Assembly: GCA_958298945.1 (NCBI GenBank)
Contig: OY282606.1
Location: 48,807,920-48,871,919 of the forward strand
Origin: Atherix ibis
Taxonomy: Eukaryota; Arthropoda; Insecta; Diptera; Athericidae
Direction: 5' to 3'
Length of the DNA: 64,000 nucleotides
The notes beneath the pieces are model-generated. The model was not told the DNA's origin, did no database searches, and worked only from the letters and a program-made list of their open reading frames with translations. Made by a program: the position numbers and the translations under genes. This document shows positions 23,331 through 34,534 of the stretch, piece after piece. How positions within the stretch are numbered: the first letter of the stretch is position 1; each line of letters opens with the position of its first letter.

Positions 23331-24599
23331 ATCCCCGATGTATAGCTTCCCAAGGGAACAACTTTGAAGAGATAACATTAATGTATAAAAATAAAACAAA
23401 ATGTTGTTTTTAAGAGATAACATTAATGTATAAATAAAATTCAAAGTCAAAAAAATTATAAAAATTGACAAAAAGTTAGAGTTCTAAAATTTAGTTAATT
23501 CAAAAAAATTAACCATTAAAATAAACTATTAGAAGAAAATAGTTAGACAAAAAAATCATTCAACTTAACAGAACATTTTTTTTTTTTGGAGATTTTTCAG
23601 ACAACCTTTTTAGCCCTTCTACTTTATTTTAACAAAATAAGTATGTACAAATACAAATGCAAAATTTTGATAATTCGAAAATATAAAAAATGTAGATTAG
23701 AAAAGCAGAAAGAATATTATTTTCCCATTAGCAGCTCGAAATATTGTATGTAGAAATATTTCCCAACAGAACTCAACTAAACCAATTTAGCTGAAGGGAT
23801 TTTGGCTCGTATAAATAAATTTGTCCCCACCTACGACTCTACGGAAAACTCTCCCTAAAATATTAGAAAACTTTCGTTTGCTCCATTTCGTTTCTTCTAA
23901 ACGCACAATCACATATATGTAGTCAGAAGAGCTTTCTGTATTGTGCAAATTATTTAATATGATAATTCTTTCTGAATAATTACAATAGTAGAAAGATCAG
24001 AGTATCAAATTAAAGACATTTCCTTAAAAAATCCTATAGTTTTCTTTAAAAAAAAAAATTTTTAATTTAAGAGAAAACTCATTGACAGTGGAAATTATGA
24101 CTCTTTAGTTCCCACTGTCGCTCAATAATTTCTTCACTATCTTCTATTATTAAAATATTTATAAACAATTTAGAATTTCGGAATGTTGTAGGTAGAGTCT
24201 GTGGTCCGCTTATATGAAATGTCTGTGGTCCGCTTATTCGGCCCATGGGCTTACTCAAATTCGAATCATTGACAATGATAAATTAAATTTTTTAAATTTT
24301 TCTTTGTATTTTTTCTTTTTACATTTATTATTTAATTTTTTTTAAGTACATTTTTTTTGTAAATTTTAGTAATTGTTGTTTTAAGATTTTTCAAATTTTA
24401 TTTTGATATTTTTCATTATTATCATCAATTTTTTTTCCAGGATGTCATTGCTAAATAGGCTTCAGAATCGTCCATTCTTATGTATGAGTTAAAAATTTTT
24501 TCGAAGGATCCTCCTCTTAAAAGCGGACAAGGATTCGTAACCGTTTTTGTTGAGATCACAAGTTTTGCAAAAAAATACACATACTTAGACTAACTGAAG
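23331..24599. other. AT-rich non-coding stretch
   Basis: No gene recognised. A 17-bp direct repeat, GTCTGTGGTCCGCTTAT, occurs at 24197-24213 and 24221-24237. Confidence 0.4.
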
Positions 24600-26245
24600 T
24601 AGGCTCTGCCGACAAATCGTTTTCAGCTGTGACCCCAAATAGGAAAATAATTTAACTCTTTCGAAAACATTTGGTAAATATTTTTGCTCCACATGATGAT
24701 ATAGAAGACGAATCGCATACTAACAAAATCATCGAAGAACTCATGTTCCCACTCCCTATGAGTCTTCCTTCCAAAAATTTTAAGCCATCGGAAATTAAAT
24801 CTACAATTCTGAGTCTTCCCAATAAAAAAGCTCCTGGTTATGATCTAATAACAGCTCCTATTCTCAAGAAAAATTCCCCGAAAAGCTTTAGTTTTAATTG
24901 CACATATTTTTAATAGTATCCTGCGTACAACCTATTTTCCCTTACTCTGGAAATATTCTGTCATAAAAATGATTCCTAAACCAAATAAACCCATTAATTC
25001 TCCTTTCTCCTATAGACCTATCAGCCTCTTACCAATTCTTGATAAGATATTCGAGAAACTCCTATTAAAACGACTCTATCCAGTTCTAGTTAATGAAAAA
25101 ATTATTCCTGATCACCAATTTGGCTTCCGGTTTGAACACTCTACTATCCAGCAATGCCATCGCATTGTTGATCATATTGCATCCTCTCTTGAGAGGAAAG
25201 AGTATTGCCCAGGAGTATTTCTAGATATTTCCCAAGCTTTTGATCGTGTGTGGCATCCTGGACTCCTTTGGAAACTCAAGAGCTTTCTTCCTTCAACATA
25301 CTACCTTATCATAAAGTCATATCTCTCCCAACGATATTTCCAAGTTGTAATTAACTCAGAATCCTTGGAAATATATCCTATTCTAGCCGGAGTCCCACAA
25401 GGTAGTATCCTTGGTCCCATCTTATATAATATTTATACTCATGACATCCCAGCTTATCCGAATACTATCATTGCTACTTATGCAGACGATACGGCCATAC
25501 TTGCTACCCATTCAAATCCTGTAATAGCTTCCAACAATTTACAATCCCATATCCACAACCTTCAATCCTGGTTTAAGAGATGGAGAGTGAAGGTAAATGG
25601 ACAGAAGAATGCTCACATTACTTTCACACTTTGTCAAGGTAAACCTACCCATTTATACCTTAATACCAACATGATACCGCAATATGATAAAGTGCGATAT
25701 TTGGGACTTTACCTGGACAAGAGACTAACATGGAACCCACATATACGTATGTTACTACGTGTAGATTAAAAAGAGCTGAAGCTAACAGACGTTACCTACA
25801 ACTTCTTAGACTACTGGACAAACGCTCGAAACTATCAATTAAAAGTAAACATCTTATTTACAATACAATTATAAAATTTTAGGGTTCAACGAAACGTTCC
25901 AATTCCTATCGCGCCCAGGCCTTACAATCCAAGATCCTCCGTAAAATTGTTGATGCTCGCTTTTATGTTCGTAACACTGTAATACATCGTGACCTAAATG
26001 TTCCCTTTGTTCATGACCTGTGCATTTTCCGATAACAAAAATTTCACTCCTGTTTACCCTATCCGTTTACCCCGGAAACACTCATCGGAGACTTAAGAGA
26101 CAATGGCCTAGAGATTTTCTAGAGGAATCTAACTTCCGTTAGTTGGAGAAACGCCGATGGGTGTTTACTCCCACTTCATGATGCACAAGATTGTTAATTA
26201 AAATGTTATGTAAATCTGCTTGTTACAATAAAATTGTAGTTGCAG
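24600..26245 (+). pseudogene. Jockey-like LINE, reverse transcriptase part
   Basis: This is the second-ORF reverse transcriptase of a Jockey-type non-LTR retrotransposon, which copies its RNA at a nicked target. Order: a lead-in with FAPHDDIEDESH, IKSTILSLPNKKAPGYD (24780-24850), a frameshift near 24880-24960, then 24969-25769 in one frame with IPKPNKP, YRPISLLP, FLDISQAFDRVWH (catalytic Asp), GVPQGSILGPILYN and YADD. After another frameshift near 25750 come the C-terminal block LLRLLDKRSKLSIKSK and the HRDLNVPFVHDL end near 25990-26020. The endonuclease domain is missing, as in a 5'-truncated insertion. A-rich sequence at 26249-26270 is the likely tail. Confidence 0.88.
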
Positions 26246-26269
26246 ATAAAAAAAAAATATAAAAAAAAC

Positions 26270-26530
26270 TCTTTCGAAGCTATAATCTTCTTTCTGTTTG
26301 CGACTATTGTTAACTGGTCCTGTCTTCGACGCTGACTTTGCCACCATGTACTTTATTTTGGCTTTATTTATGTGTAACCCAAATTTTTTTTTATCTGGAT
26401 GAAGGGCTCTCGTGCAGTCCTTTCTAAACGATACATGATATCGATGTCATCGGGATATGCTAAACCCTGAGTCGAAGAACTGTTTTGAATATCATGTAAT
26501 GATTACGATGCTCATTGTCCAAAAGTCTCA
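26270..26530 (-). pseudogene. Reverse transcriptase fragment of another LINE
   Basis: The minus strand reads GLAYPDDIDIMYRLERTARALHP, then KKKFGLHINKAKIKYMVAKS. It corresponds to the YADD box and the following thumb region (GLxINxxKTKYM) of an RTE- or related LINE reverse transcriptase, with YADD changed to YPDD. Only this piece is recognisable, tail to tail with the Jockey-like copy. Confidence 0.6.
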
Positions 26531-29500
26531 CGTTTATTGGAACCTATAGCCATTCAATATTACTGGTGTTACGGAGATCTTTGCTTCCAGGGATGAGTTA
26601 CTTAAAGTGAAGAAACGATATTTCGATAATTAGAAAAGTAAACTACTGCCATCTTAATCGCCGACAACATTCAAAATGAAGAAAGAAACCTTTTAACTCA
26701 AAGGCGTGATAGCTTAGTTGATGGTTGCAATCCGAGAAAACTAACAGGTAATCCGCGGGACCTTGCAACTGATCTAGAAAAATGTTCCTGTAGAAGGACG
26801 AATCAGTATTCACCTTATTATACCTGTTTAAGGATGCAGACACTCTGAAGACTGCTCTGAATCATGGATGTATTTTTCCGATTAAGTAGCACTTATTGAA
26901 GGAATCATTTTTTTATTATTCTAAGACGTTGTAAAAATACGTTGTTTTATCTTTATTTAAAAAAAAAAGAAAAATTTATGTCAAATATTTTTCATTAGCA
27001 ATTACTCAAAAAAAAAAAAAAATAATTACCATTAAAAATAGTGAATAGAATGAAAATAAAATAAAACTCAATATTCTGTTATTTCCGTATGCACATACAT
27101 ACATAATTTGTCTTTCGGAACAATAAAAAAATAAAAACTGTCATTAAATTCTAATACTATTCCCAAAAATTTCGAAATTAATTTCAAATACAAAAGAGGG
27201 AAATGTCTTACAAGATTATATTTAGTATGACGGAATTTACATTGTTCCAATCGAAAATAACATAAATGACCGGACAATAAATATTTGACAGTCGACTAAA
27301 AATAATGAAATATTTCCAATCATCAATTTTATTTGTCGTTGAATGTTGTACTAAAAAGATTTACGATTAAGCTGGGAATCCCCTCATTCTCATGAACATA
27401 GTGAATACGGGGCAATATTGTTCGTTTAGTAACTCATTCTATTCGGTAATTCAGTCTGTTAAGATATTCAGATATTATGGAGTATTGGTCGAAGTATCTT
27501 CAAATAATTATGGGTTTTGTGTTAATTCTTCATTTTTCTCCAATAATATTGTGTGTCGTAGTGGTTTGATAATAGAATGACTTCTTTAAACTATTTTATG
27601 TCCATATGTACAATATATTAACTAACCCCAATAAAAGTGGCTATGAAATTATGGGATAGTATGTACACAAATATATGTGAAAAAATTGGTGCGGTAGAGG
27701 CTATGCTATTATATCAAGTTTCTGGCAATACCTTTTTGGGGTTGATATTCTGCTCTCGCTGAAGATTATAGAGATGTGAAGCGGACCCTTCTTCTAAGAT
27801 AATTCGCTTTTCGAAACGATCTAGTTTTATTTATACTTTTTGATTTCTCTATCTCTCCAATGGCCGAATAACCAGTACGATAGTGCATAATTTTCTTTCT
27901 ATGAAATTTCGTATATCGCAATTTTTCTATTCATTGTAAAACTTATCATTCGTAATAAATACTCAAAAGTGGTCAGAATATGTGCAATTATTTGATTATA
28001 TGGGCTACCTATTAGAGTGGCTTCTGTCTGAGGATTCTACTCCTCCTCGCTCGTTCGTTTTGATGATGATGTATGATGGATTGGGTGGATTTCGTTCGCT
28101 GTACTAATACAGTTTGCGTAACTCATCTGACAAGGAATAAAAGTAACGGACTAAACGGTTATATAACCCATTAGACTGATATATATGTCGTCTAAATGGC
28201 GCCAACTATCTTTGCTCTACTGCTCAGAAACAAAAAGTGCCAAAGGTATCACACAAACTATAATTTATCTCCGTTATATGTTTAAAGTTTTCACTCGCTT
28301 GCATTAAACGTTTCTAGAACCCTTTCTCATTTGTAAAACTTTTCCGTATACTTTCGAAACAGAGTTCTTTGTCAGTTTCGCGAACTTTTTCTTTTTCTAA
28401 TCTTATTTTCTCAAAAATACCAAGTAAACTGTTAAAAAAAACCACTTAGATGTATTTTACATTTAGTAAAAAGAATTTTTTTTCTTCTGGTTTCAAATTA
28501 TTTTCTTTCAAGCTTTATCAGAAAATTCACTTCCTTTAATTCCTTAACTTATTCGAAGTTCTTACAAATTTATTCGCGTCTTCATGGTTTCGTTTTTTTT
28601 TTTTGTTTTTCATATCTTTTACGAAAAATTTATCAGAATTTATTTTCTATATTTTAATTTATTATTTGTTCGTTTTTTCTTTGATATTTTTTTCTATACT
28701 TTCTTTTAAGGTAAAAAGCTTGTAACCAAAACTACCAAAAGTTTCCCTAAAGAAAATATAAATATGATTTTAATTTATTCCTTTCGATATGGAAAACATT
28801 ACTAGTTTCTGGTATGAGCGGCAGAGGTTATCAGAAATCCTTCCCGTTTAAAGGACGAACTGATTTTGAATCAATATAATCGTTTTTGCCATGATTTTGA
28901 GAATTTTTTTTTACATAGCAGAAAAAAAATAGAAGCAATGAGACAATGTCAATGAACACGATTTCAAAGTAGAACTGACTGCATTTGTACTCAGCATTGG
29001 AAAAAGTTCTTACTTAAAAGCTGACAAGAAGAATTTTCTTATTTATCTTTAATAAAACTATTAGAAGTCATGAGAATGTCCTGAAGACTTTTGAAAAAAA
29101 ATTAACTACTCCGATAAAACAATTCCAAACGATATTCCATTTGAAAACCATTCCAAACGACTGATCTTTACGAAATAGTTAATTGCAAGCTCAGTTTTCA
29201 GGAACAATAAATTTCTGACTTGGAAGTTAATCGCCAGGAGATCCTTTCAAATAGCGAATTGCGTAGGCATTTGACCTAGATTCAAAATGGTCAAAAACGA
29301 ATTTAATTTATGAACGAAACTAACAAAAAATTCGATTCTGATTTATGGAATTACGACTAATTAATTCTTCTCTCTTATGAAACGATAAATCTCGAATGAT
29401 TTCGACTGGAATGAGATTTCTACAGGGAACTGTGAAAAAAATATGTACGCTTTTTGTACATTTTCATCTGATTTAACGTGTTTAATGCATCATTAGTGAT

Positions 29501-29801
29501 TCCGAATAGAAAACTGTTCTACGATAGTTCCTGCTTCTCCCGGACTGTATGTATCCAGTTTTTTTAATATTCAAGTCGAGTAACATTTGTCCTAACATAG
29601 TTAGTTGGCGACGAATAAAGGCACTCCGTTCAGTTTTTTTTTAGCTGTAGTTGAACCCGAAACTGTTCTACAAAAGAAGTCCCGATATTATTTGTTATTC
29701 ATATCATAAAAATTAAATTTATAAAAAAACAAAAAATTTAGAATTTACCTTATTTTGATTATTTAATTTTTTTTTAATATAGTTTCTGTGATGTTACCAC
29801 G
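26531..29801. other. AT-rich, nothing recognised
   Basis: More than 3 kb without a recognised gene. The short open frames show no domain. Some of it may be decayed LINE sequence continuing from the preceding fragment. Confidence 0.35.
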
Positions 29802-29877
29802 TTTTAAAGGGCATTATAAGTTCAGACCATAGCGTCAGTTTATGGGTCATATTATGCAGGAATTATAGAAATGCATA
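29802..29877 (+). repeat. 76-bp dispersed repeat S, copy 1
   Basis: It starts TTTTAAAGGGCATTATAAGT and ends AGAAATGCATA. It matches 33184-33259 with about four differences. The phrase TATGGGTCAGATTATG recurs a little downstream. Confidence 0.85.
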
Positions 29878-30160
29878 CGTCAAATACTTTTTACATATAG
29901 CAGATTATGGGTCAGATTATGAACGAAGTATAATAGTTCATATTATAAACAACACGTACTATAGTACATATTGCTCAAATAGTAAATACAAAAAACATTT
30001 AGGATTCCTGATTAAGCTTATCATTTTTTAAAGCTAAATTTCAATCGGAGACAATCATACAAAAAAAAAAGTCTTTTAAATATTGTAATATCTTAAAAAA
30101 TTTCAATTTTACATCCAAAAATATGTAAGTTTGTATTTAAGATGATTTGCAAACAAAGTT
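29878..30160. other. AT-rich spacer
   Basis: Nothing recognised beyond short repeats of ATTATG-type words that continue from repeat S. Confidence 0.35.
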
Positions 30161-30375
30161 TTTGTTATAAGGTCTCTCAAAATAGAACCAGAGGCCATTA
30201 TGTAGCGCCACGACCATGAGGCCATTTGGCGGCTTTCTGTTGCGTGTTGACTGACATTGCCACCTTAGTAAGTGAACTGATCTATAGTAAGTTAAAGGAA
30301 GCAATTAGAAGTGGTTAAATTTTATGGAGCAGATTAGATAATTTTAGGAAATTATCGTAGGAGTTGTTGGATCGA
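30161..30375 (+). repeat. Dispersed repeat R, copy 2
   Basis: The block order is the same as in copy 1: AAGGTCTCTCAAAATAG, AGAGGCCATTATGTAGCGCC, ACGACCATGAGGCCATTTGG, then GGAAGCAATTAGAAGTGG. Identity with copy 1 looks moderate over about 200 bp. Confidence 0.72.
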
Positions 30376-30562
30376 TGACCTCCATAATAGAAGAAATCCT
30401 ATTCAAAAAGAAATTCTGAGCTAACCAGCATACCTTAGAATATGAAAAATAGTGTGTTGAACGTCACAGGAATGATATAAAGAACGAGATTGGTTACCAG
30501 AGAAAAAATCATGGATAAGGGAGGCTCGCTCATCGTCCATCATATCAACATGACCCATCATA

Positions 30563-31778
30563 CGAGGGTCGTTCAATAAGTCCTTAGAAAATCCAAGAAA
30601 TTGCGCTTGTAGTGTCGGTAAAGATTTTTTTTTTGTAAGTAGCATTATTGACATTTCAGCTCGATCCATAGCGTAGGTCAATTTCTATCGTCGATTAAAG
30701 TTAACGACATTTATTTGTGCATAACAATGGAAAAAAGCGAGTTTAGGGCTGTCATCAAACATCTCCATTTGAAAGGCTTAAGCCCGAAAGGAATCAAAGC
30801 AGAGTTGGATGCAGTTCATGGCACATCTGCACCTGTGTTTGCGACGGTTTACAATTGGGTGAATGAATTTAAACGTGGCCGTTCATCAACAAAAGATGAA
30901 CATCGTTCAGGACGCCCAGTTGAGGTGTCTACTCCTGAAATCATCGACAAAATCCACGATCTGATTTTGAACGATCGACGAATTAAAGTGCGCGAATTAG
31001 TTGAGGCCACGGGCATATCACAAGGTACAGTCGCTTCAATTTTGCATGAAAAATTGTCTGTGAAAAAAATTTCGGCAAGATGGGTGCCGCGTTTGCTCTC
31101 AGAGGAGAATAAGCGCAATCGTGTAGTGGACTCTGAGGCTATGTTGGCACTCTTTAATCGCAATCCTGCCGAATTCCTTCGTCGATATGTTACTGTGGAC
31201 GAAACCTGGATACACTACTACACTCCAGAAACGAAGAGACAGTGATCACAGTGGATTTTCAAGGGTGAACGGGCTCCGAAGAAGGCAAAAACTGTGCCAT
31301 CGGCCGGCAAGGTGATGACCACGGTCTTTTGGGATTCCCAGGGCATCATTTTTATCGACTACTTGGAAAAAGGAAAAACAATTACAGGAGCGTATTACGC
31401 GTCGTTATTGCAACGGTTGAGCGAGGAAATCAAAGTAAAGCGCCCCCATCTGAAGAAGAAAAAAATCCTCTTGCATCAGGACAATGCGCGTGTCCACACC
31501 TGCGCTGTTTCCATGGCCAAAATTATGGAATTGAGAATGGAATTGTTGCAGCATCCCGCTTATTCACCAGATTTGGCCCCGAGTGACTATTTTCTTTTCC
31601 CCAATCTGAAGAAATGGCTTGGCGGACGACGGTTCACTTCCAACGAGGACGTCATTGCTCAAACGGATGAGTATTTTGCAGAATTTCCGAAATCCTATTT
31701 TTTGGACAGGATAAAAATTGTGGAAAAACGGTTGGAAAAGTGTATAGAGCTAAAAGGAGATTATGTTGAAAAATCTCG
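30563..31778 (+). mobile_element. Mariner element A2, 3' end eroded
   Basis: The 5' terminal repeat (30563-30587) is intact after a TA. At the other end the sequence passes from the last coding residues directly to CTCG followed by TA (31775-31780). The 3' untranslated part and most of the terminal repeat are deleted, leaving only its last four bases and the TA. Confidence 0.88.
30727..31773 (+). pseudogene. Mariner A2 transposase, one nonsense codon
   Basis: The start is MEKSEF at 30727. The sequence tracks A3 through the helix-turn-helix region, WVPRLL and VDETW. Codon 173 is TGA (31243-31245) where A3 has serine, one base change. After it the same frame continues with SAGKVM, HQDNARVHT, SPDLAPSDYF and the original family end GDYVEK at about 31770. 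The usual stop is lost with the 3' deletion, so the open frame reads on into flanking DNA to 31896. It keeps the ancestral C-terminus that A1 and A3 have lost. Confidence 0.9.
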
Positions 31779-31780
31779 TA

Positions 31781-33183
31781 TCAACAATACAACTTATCGT
31801 TGCCGTTGTTTAATAGATTATCATTTGATGATTCACGAACGGCTGCTTCCAAGGGTGCGAGACTGTCTGCGCAAATATTTACTCTGCGCCCTTTAGGTAG
31901 ATTAAATGCAGTCTTAATTGCTGTTCTAATTGCCTATATTTCGCTATGTAAAGGAAAAAATTCTATTTGATAGGATTGCACATTTAACCTCACGATATTC
32001 ACCGCTCGCAAGCTGGATGAATGCAAATGACGTTATATGGTCATCGAAAGCTGCGTCTGTTAATAAAAGTGTATGGTAGAATCACCCAATTCATCAACCA
32101 ATTCCAGGAAAAGCTTCTTATAAATAGTTGAATTTATTTTTGCCTTTGAATCCGTTTCTTAATATGGCCTCCAGTCCGAGTGTGATAGAAAAGTTGGGAA
32201 AATAAGCGAGAAAGTGGATCAGAGATCATTGAGGAAAGGGAGGTCTAAATCCTCAGAATTTTTTGAGTATGTGGTAGACATAATTTATTTTAAAGAATTA
32301 TGGAGAGGATAATTAAGAAAGCGTAGGTTATTATAAATAAGGTTTATACGAAACTTATAGAAGTAATCTTAAACAGGTTTTCGACTAGTTTAAATAAGGA
32401 TATAGTCCACCGGGGAAGTCCACTCTGATTAGGGCGTTAGCCACTCTGCTAACCTCACTTTGTCTAAGCTTACATTACTAAAAATGGAGTTGATTTGTCT
32501 TATAGCGTTTTTAATCTGCAGAATCTATTTAGACAGTGTATCACTGGTGCGAGTGATGTGCATAGGGAATGGATATAGGTATTGAGTAAAGCGGTGGACT
32601 ATGGGGAATCTTGGGGAATGCTATTCTCAACCTTACGTTTCTACGAAAAGTAACCGTTTAAATAGAATTAAGCAGGTTCTACCAGTTAAGTAGGACTGCA
32701 CCAGGGCTCAAAAACTGAGTGTCGACCCCACACTCAGGTTATTGTTAAAGTACCTTGTACGGGCAAATGGGGTCGTATGCCTTTTATAAATCACATGACA
32801 GTTTTTTATCAACAGTGGATTGCATGTTGCAATTCTAGAAGCATACTCAGAGTCTTCAGCTTGAGTTATAGGCATTTTGATAGGAGGGTGTGTTTATTAT
32901 CAAGAATTTTATTCAATCTGAATATTACAATTTTTTCCAGAGTCTTCCAAATATTTATCTCCTTAGGGATTTTAATGCTGCACGGAATATTGGCTGGTTC
33001 AAGGCACTTGTGAAAGAAGATGAAATTGGTGAGCGGCAAACTATCTATTCAAATTGTGAACCAATAAATAATAATTGATTTTTTTATTGTACAATTTGAA
33101 GTGAATAATTGTAATTTATTTTTATTGTAGAAACTTCTTTGATTTTCAGAGGTCTGAATAATTTCTTGTAGAATTCAAATTGA
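31781..33183. other. No clear gene; possible decayed LINE
   Basis: The sequence is less AT-rich than its neighbours around 32150-32760, which is common for old LINE sequence, but I could not identify motifs. Open frames at 32777-33078 have no recognisable domain. Confidence 0.3.
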
Positions 33184-33259
33184 TTTTAAAGGGCATTATA
33201 AGTTCAGACCATAGCGTTAGTTTATGGGTCATATTATGCAGGAACTGTAGAAATGCATA
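33184..33259 (+). repeat. 76-bp dispersed repeat S, copy 2
   Basis: It matches 29802-29877 with about four differences and ends exactly at the TA where mariner A3 is inserted. Confidence 0.85.
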
Positions 33260-33261
33260 TA

Positions 33262-34532
33262 CGAGGGTTGTTCAACAAGTCCTTAGAAAAAGATGGAAAA
33301 AAACTGTTTTTAAAAAAAAAAATCTACTTTAAGCTCTATACACTTTCCCAACCATTTTTCCAAAATTTTTATCCCGTCCAAAAAATAGGATTTCGGAAGT
33401 TCTGCAAAATACTCATCCGTTTGAGCAATGACGTCCTCGTTGGAAGTGAACCGTCGTCTGCCAAGCCATTTTTTCAGATTATGGAAAAGAAAATAGTCAC
33501 TCGGGGCCAAATCTGGTGAATAAGTGGGATGCTGCAACAAGTCCATTCTCAATTCCACAATTTTGGCCATGGAAATAGCGCAGGTGTGCACACGCGCATA
33601 GTCCTGATGCAAGAGGATTTTTTTCTTCTTCAGATGGGGGCGTTTTACTTTGATTTCCTCGCTCAACCGTTGCAATAACGACGCGTAATACGCTCCTGTT
33701 ATTGTTTTCCCTTTTTCCAAGTAGTCGATAAAAATGATGCCCTGCGAATCCCAAAAGACCGTGGCCATCACCTTGCCGGCCGATGGCACAGTTTTTGCCT
33801 TCTTCGGAGCCCGTTCACCCTTGAAAATCCACTGTGATGACTGTCTCTTCGTTTCTGGAGTGTAGTAGTGTATCCAGGTTTCGTCCACAGTGACATATCG
33901 ACGAAGGAATTCGGCAGGATTGCGATGAAAGAGTGCCAACATAGCCTCAGAGTCCACTACACGATTGCGCTTATTCTCCTCTGAGAGCAAACGCGGCACC
34001 CATCTTGCCGAAATTTTTTTCACAGACAATTTTTCATGCAAAATTGAAGCGACTGTACCTTGTGATATGCCCGTGGCCTCAACTAATTCGCGCACTTTAA
34101 TTCGTCGATCGTTCAAAATCAGATCGTGGATTTTGTCGATGATTTCAGGAGTAGACACCTCAACTGGGCGTCCTGAACGATGTTCATCTTTTGTTGATGA
34201 ACGGCCACGTTTAAATTCATTCACCCAATTGTAAACCGTCGCAAACACAGGTGCAGATGTGCCATGAACTGCATCCAACTCTGCTTTGATTTCTTTCGGG
34301 CTTAAGCCTTTCAAATGGAGATGTTTGATCACAGCCCTAAACTCGCTTTTTTCCATTGTTATGCACAAATAAATGTCGTTAACTTTAATCGGCGATAAAA
34401 ATTGACCTACACTATGGATCGAGCTGAAATTTTGACAGCTTTCCTGTCGATAATGCTACTTACAAAAAAATCTTTACCGACACTACGAGCGCAATTTCTC
34501 GGATTTTCTAAGGACTTATTGAACGACCCTCG
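33262..34532 (-). mobile_element. Mariner element A3
   Basis: The 1271-bp element is flanked by TA, with 25-bp terminal repeats at 33262-33286 and 34508-34532 that differ at two positions. The gene lies on the minus strand. Confidence 0.94.
33310..34356 (-). CDS. Mariner A3 transposase, uninterrupted
   Basis: This 348-residue transposase is the only A-family copy here with an open frame. The start MEKSEF at 34356 is favoured; an in-frame ATG lies four codons upstream. Residues 1-110 form the DNA-binding part with GRSS and SGRP, and WVPRLL lies near 119-124. The catalytic triad D158, D252, D287 is complete with DD34D spacing. Residue 253 is tyrosine (HQDYAR) where A1 and A2 have asparagine (HQDNAR); this Asn is strongly conserved next to the catalytic Asp, so activity is doubtful. 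The C-terminus is ELKVDFFF and a stop, not ELKGDYVEK as in A2, so the last residues derive from a T-rich tract shared with A1. Confidence 0.92.
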   Translation of the reverse strand: MEKSEFRAVIKHLHLKGLSPKEIKAELDAVHGTSAPVFATVYNWVNEFKRGRSSTKDEHRSGRPVEVSTPEIIDKIHDLILNDRRIKVRELVEATGISQGTVASILHEKLSVKKISARWVPRLLSEENKRNRVVDSEAMLALFHRNPAEFLRRYVTVDETWIHYYTPETKRQSSQWIFKGERAPKKAKTVPSAGKVMATVFWDSQGIIFIDYLEKGKTITGAYYASLLQRLSEEIKVKRPHLKKKKILLHQDYARVHTCAISMAKIVELRMDLLQHPTYSPDLAPSDYFLFHNLKKWLGRRRFTSNEDVIAQTDEYFAELPKSYFLDGIKILEKWLGKCIELKVDFFF

Positions 34533-34534
34533 TA

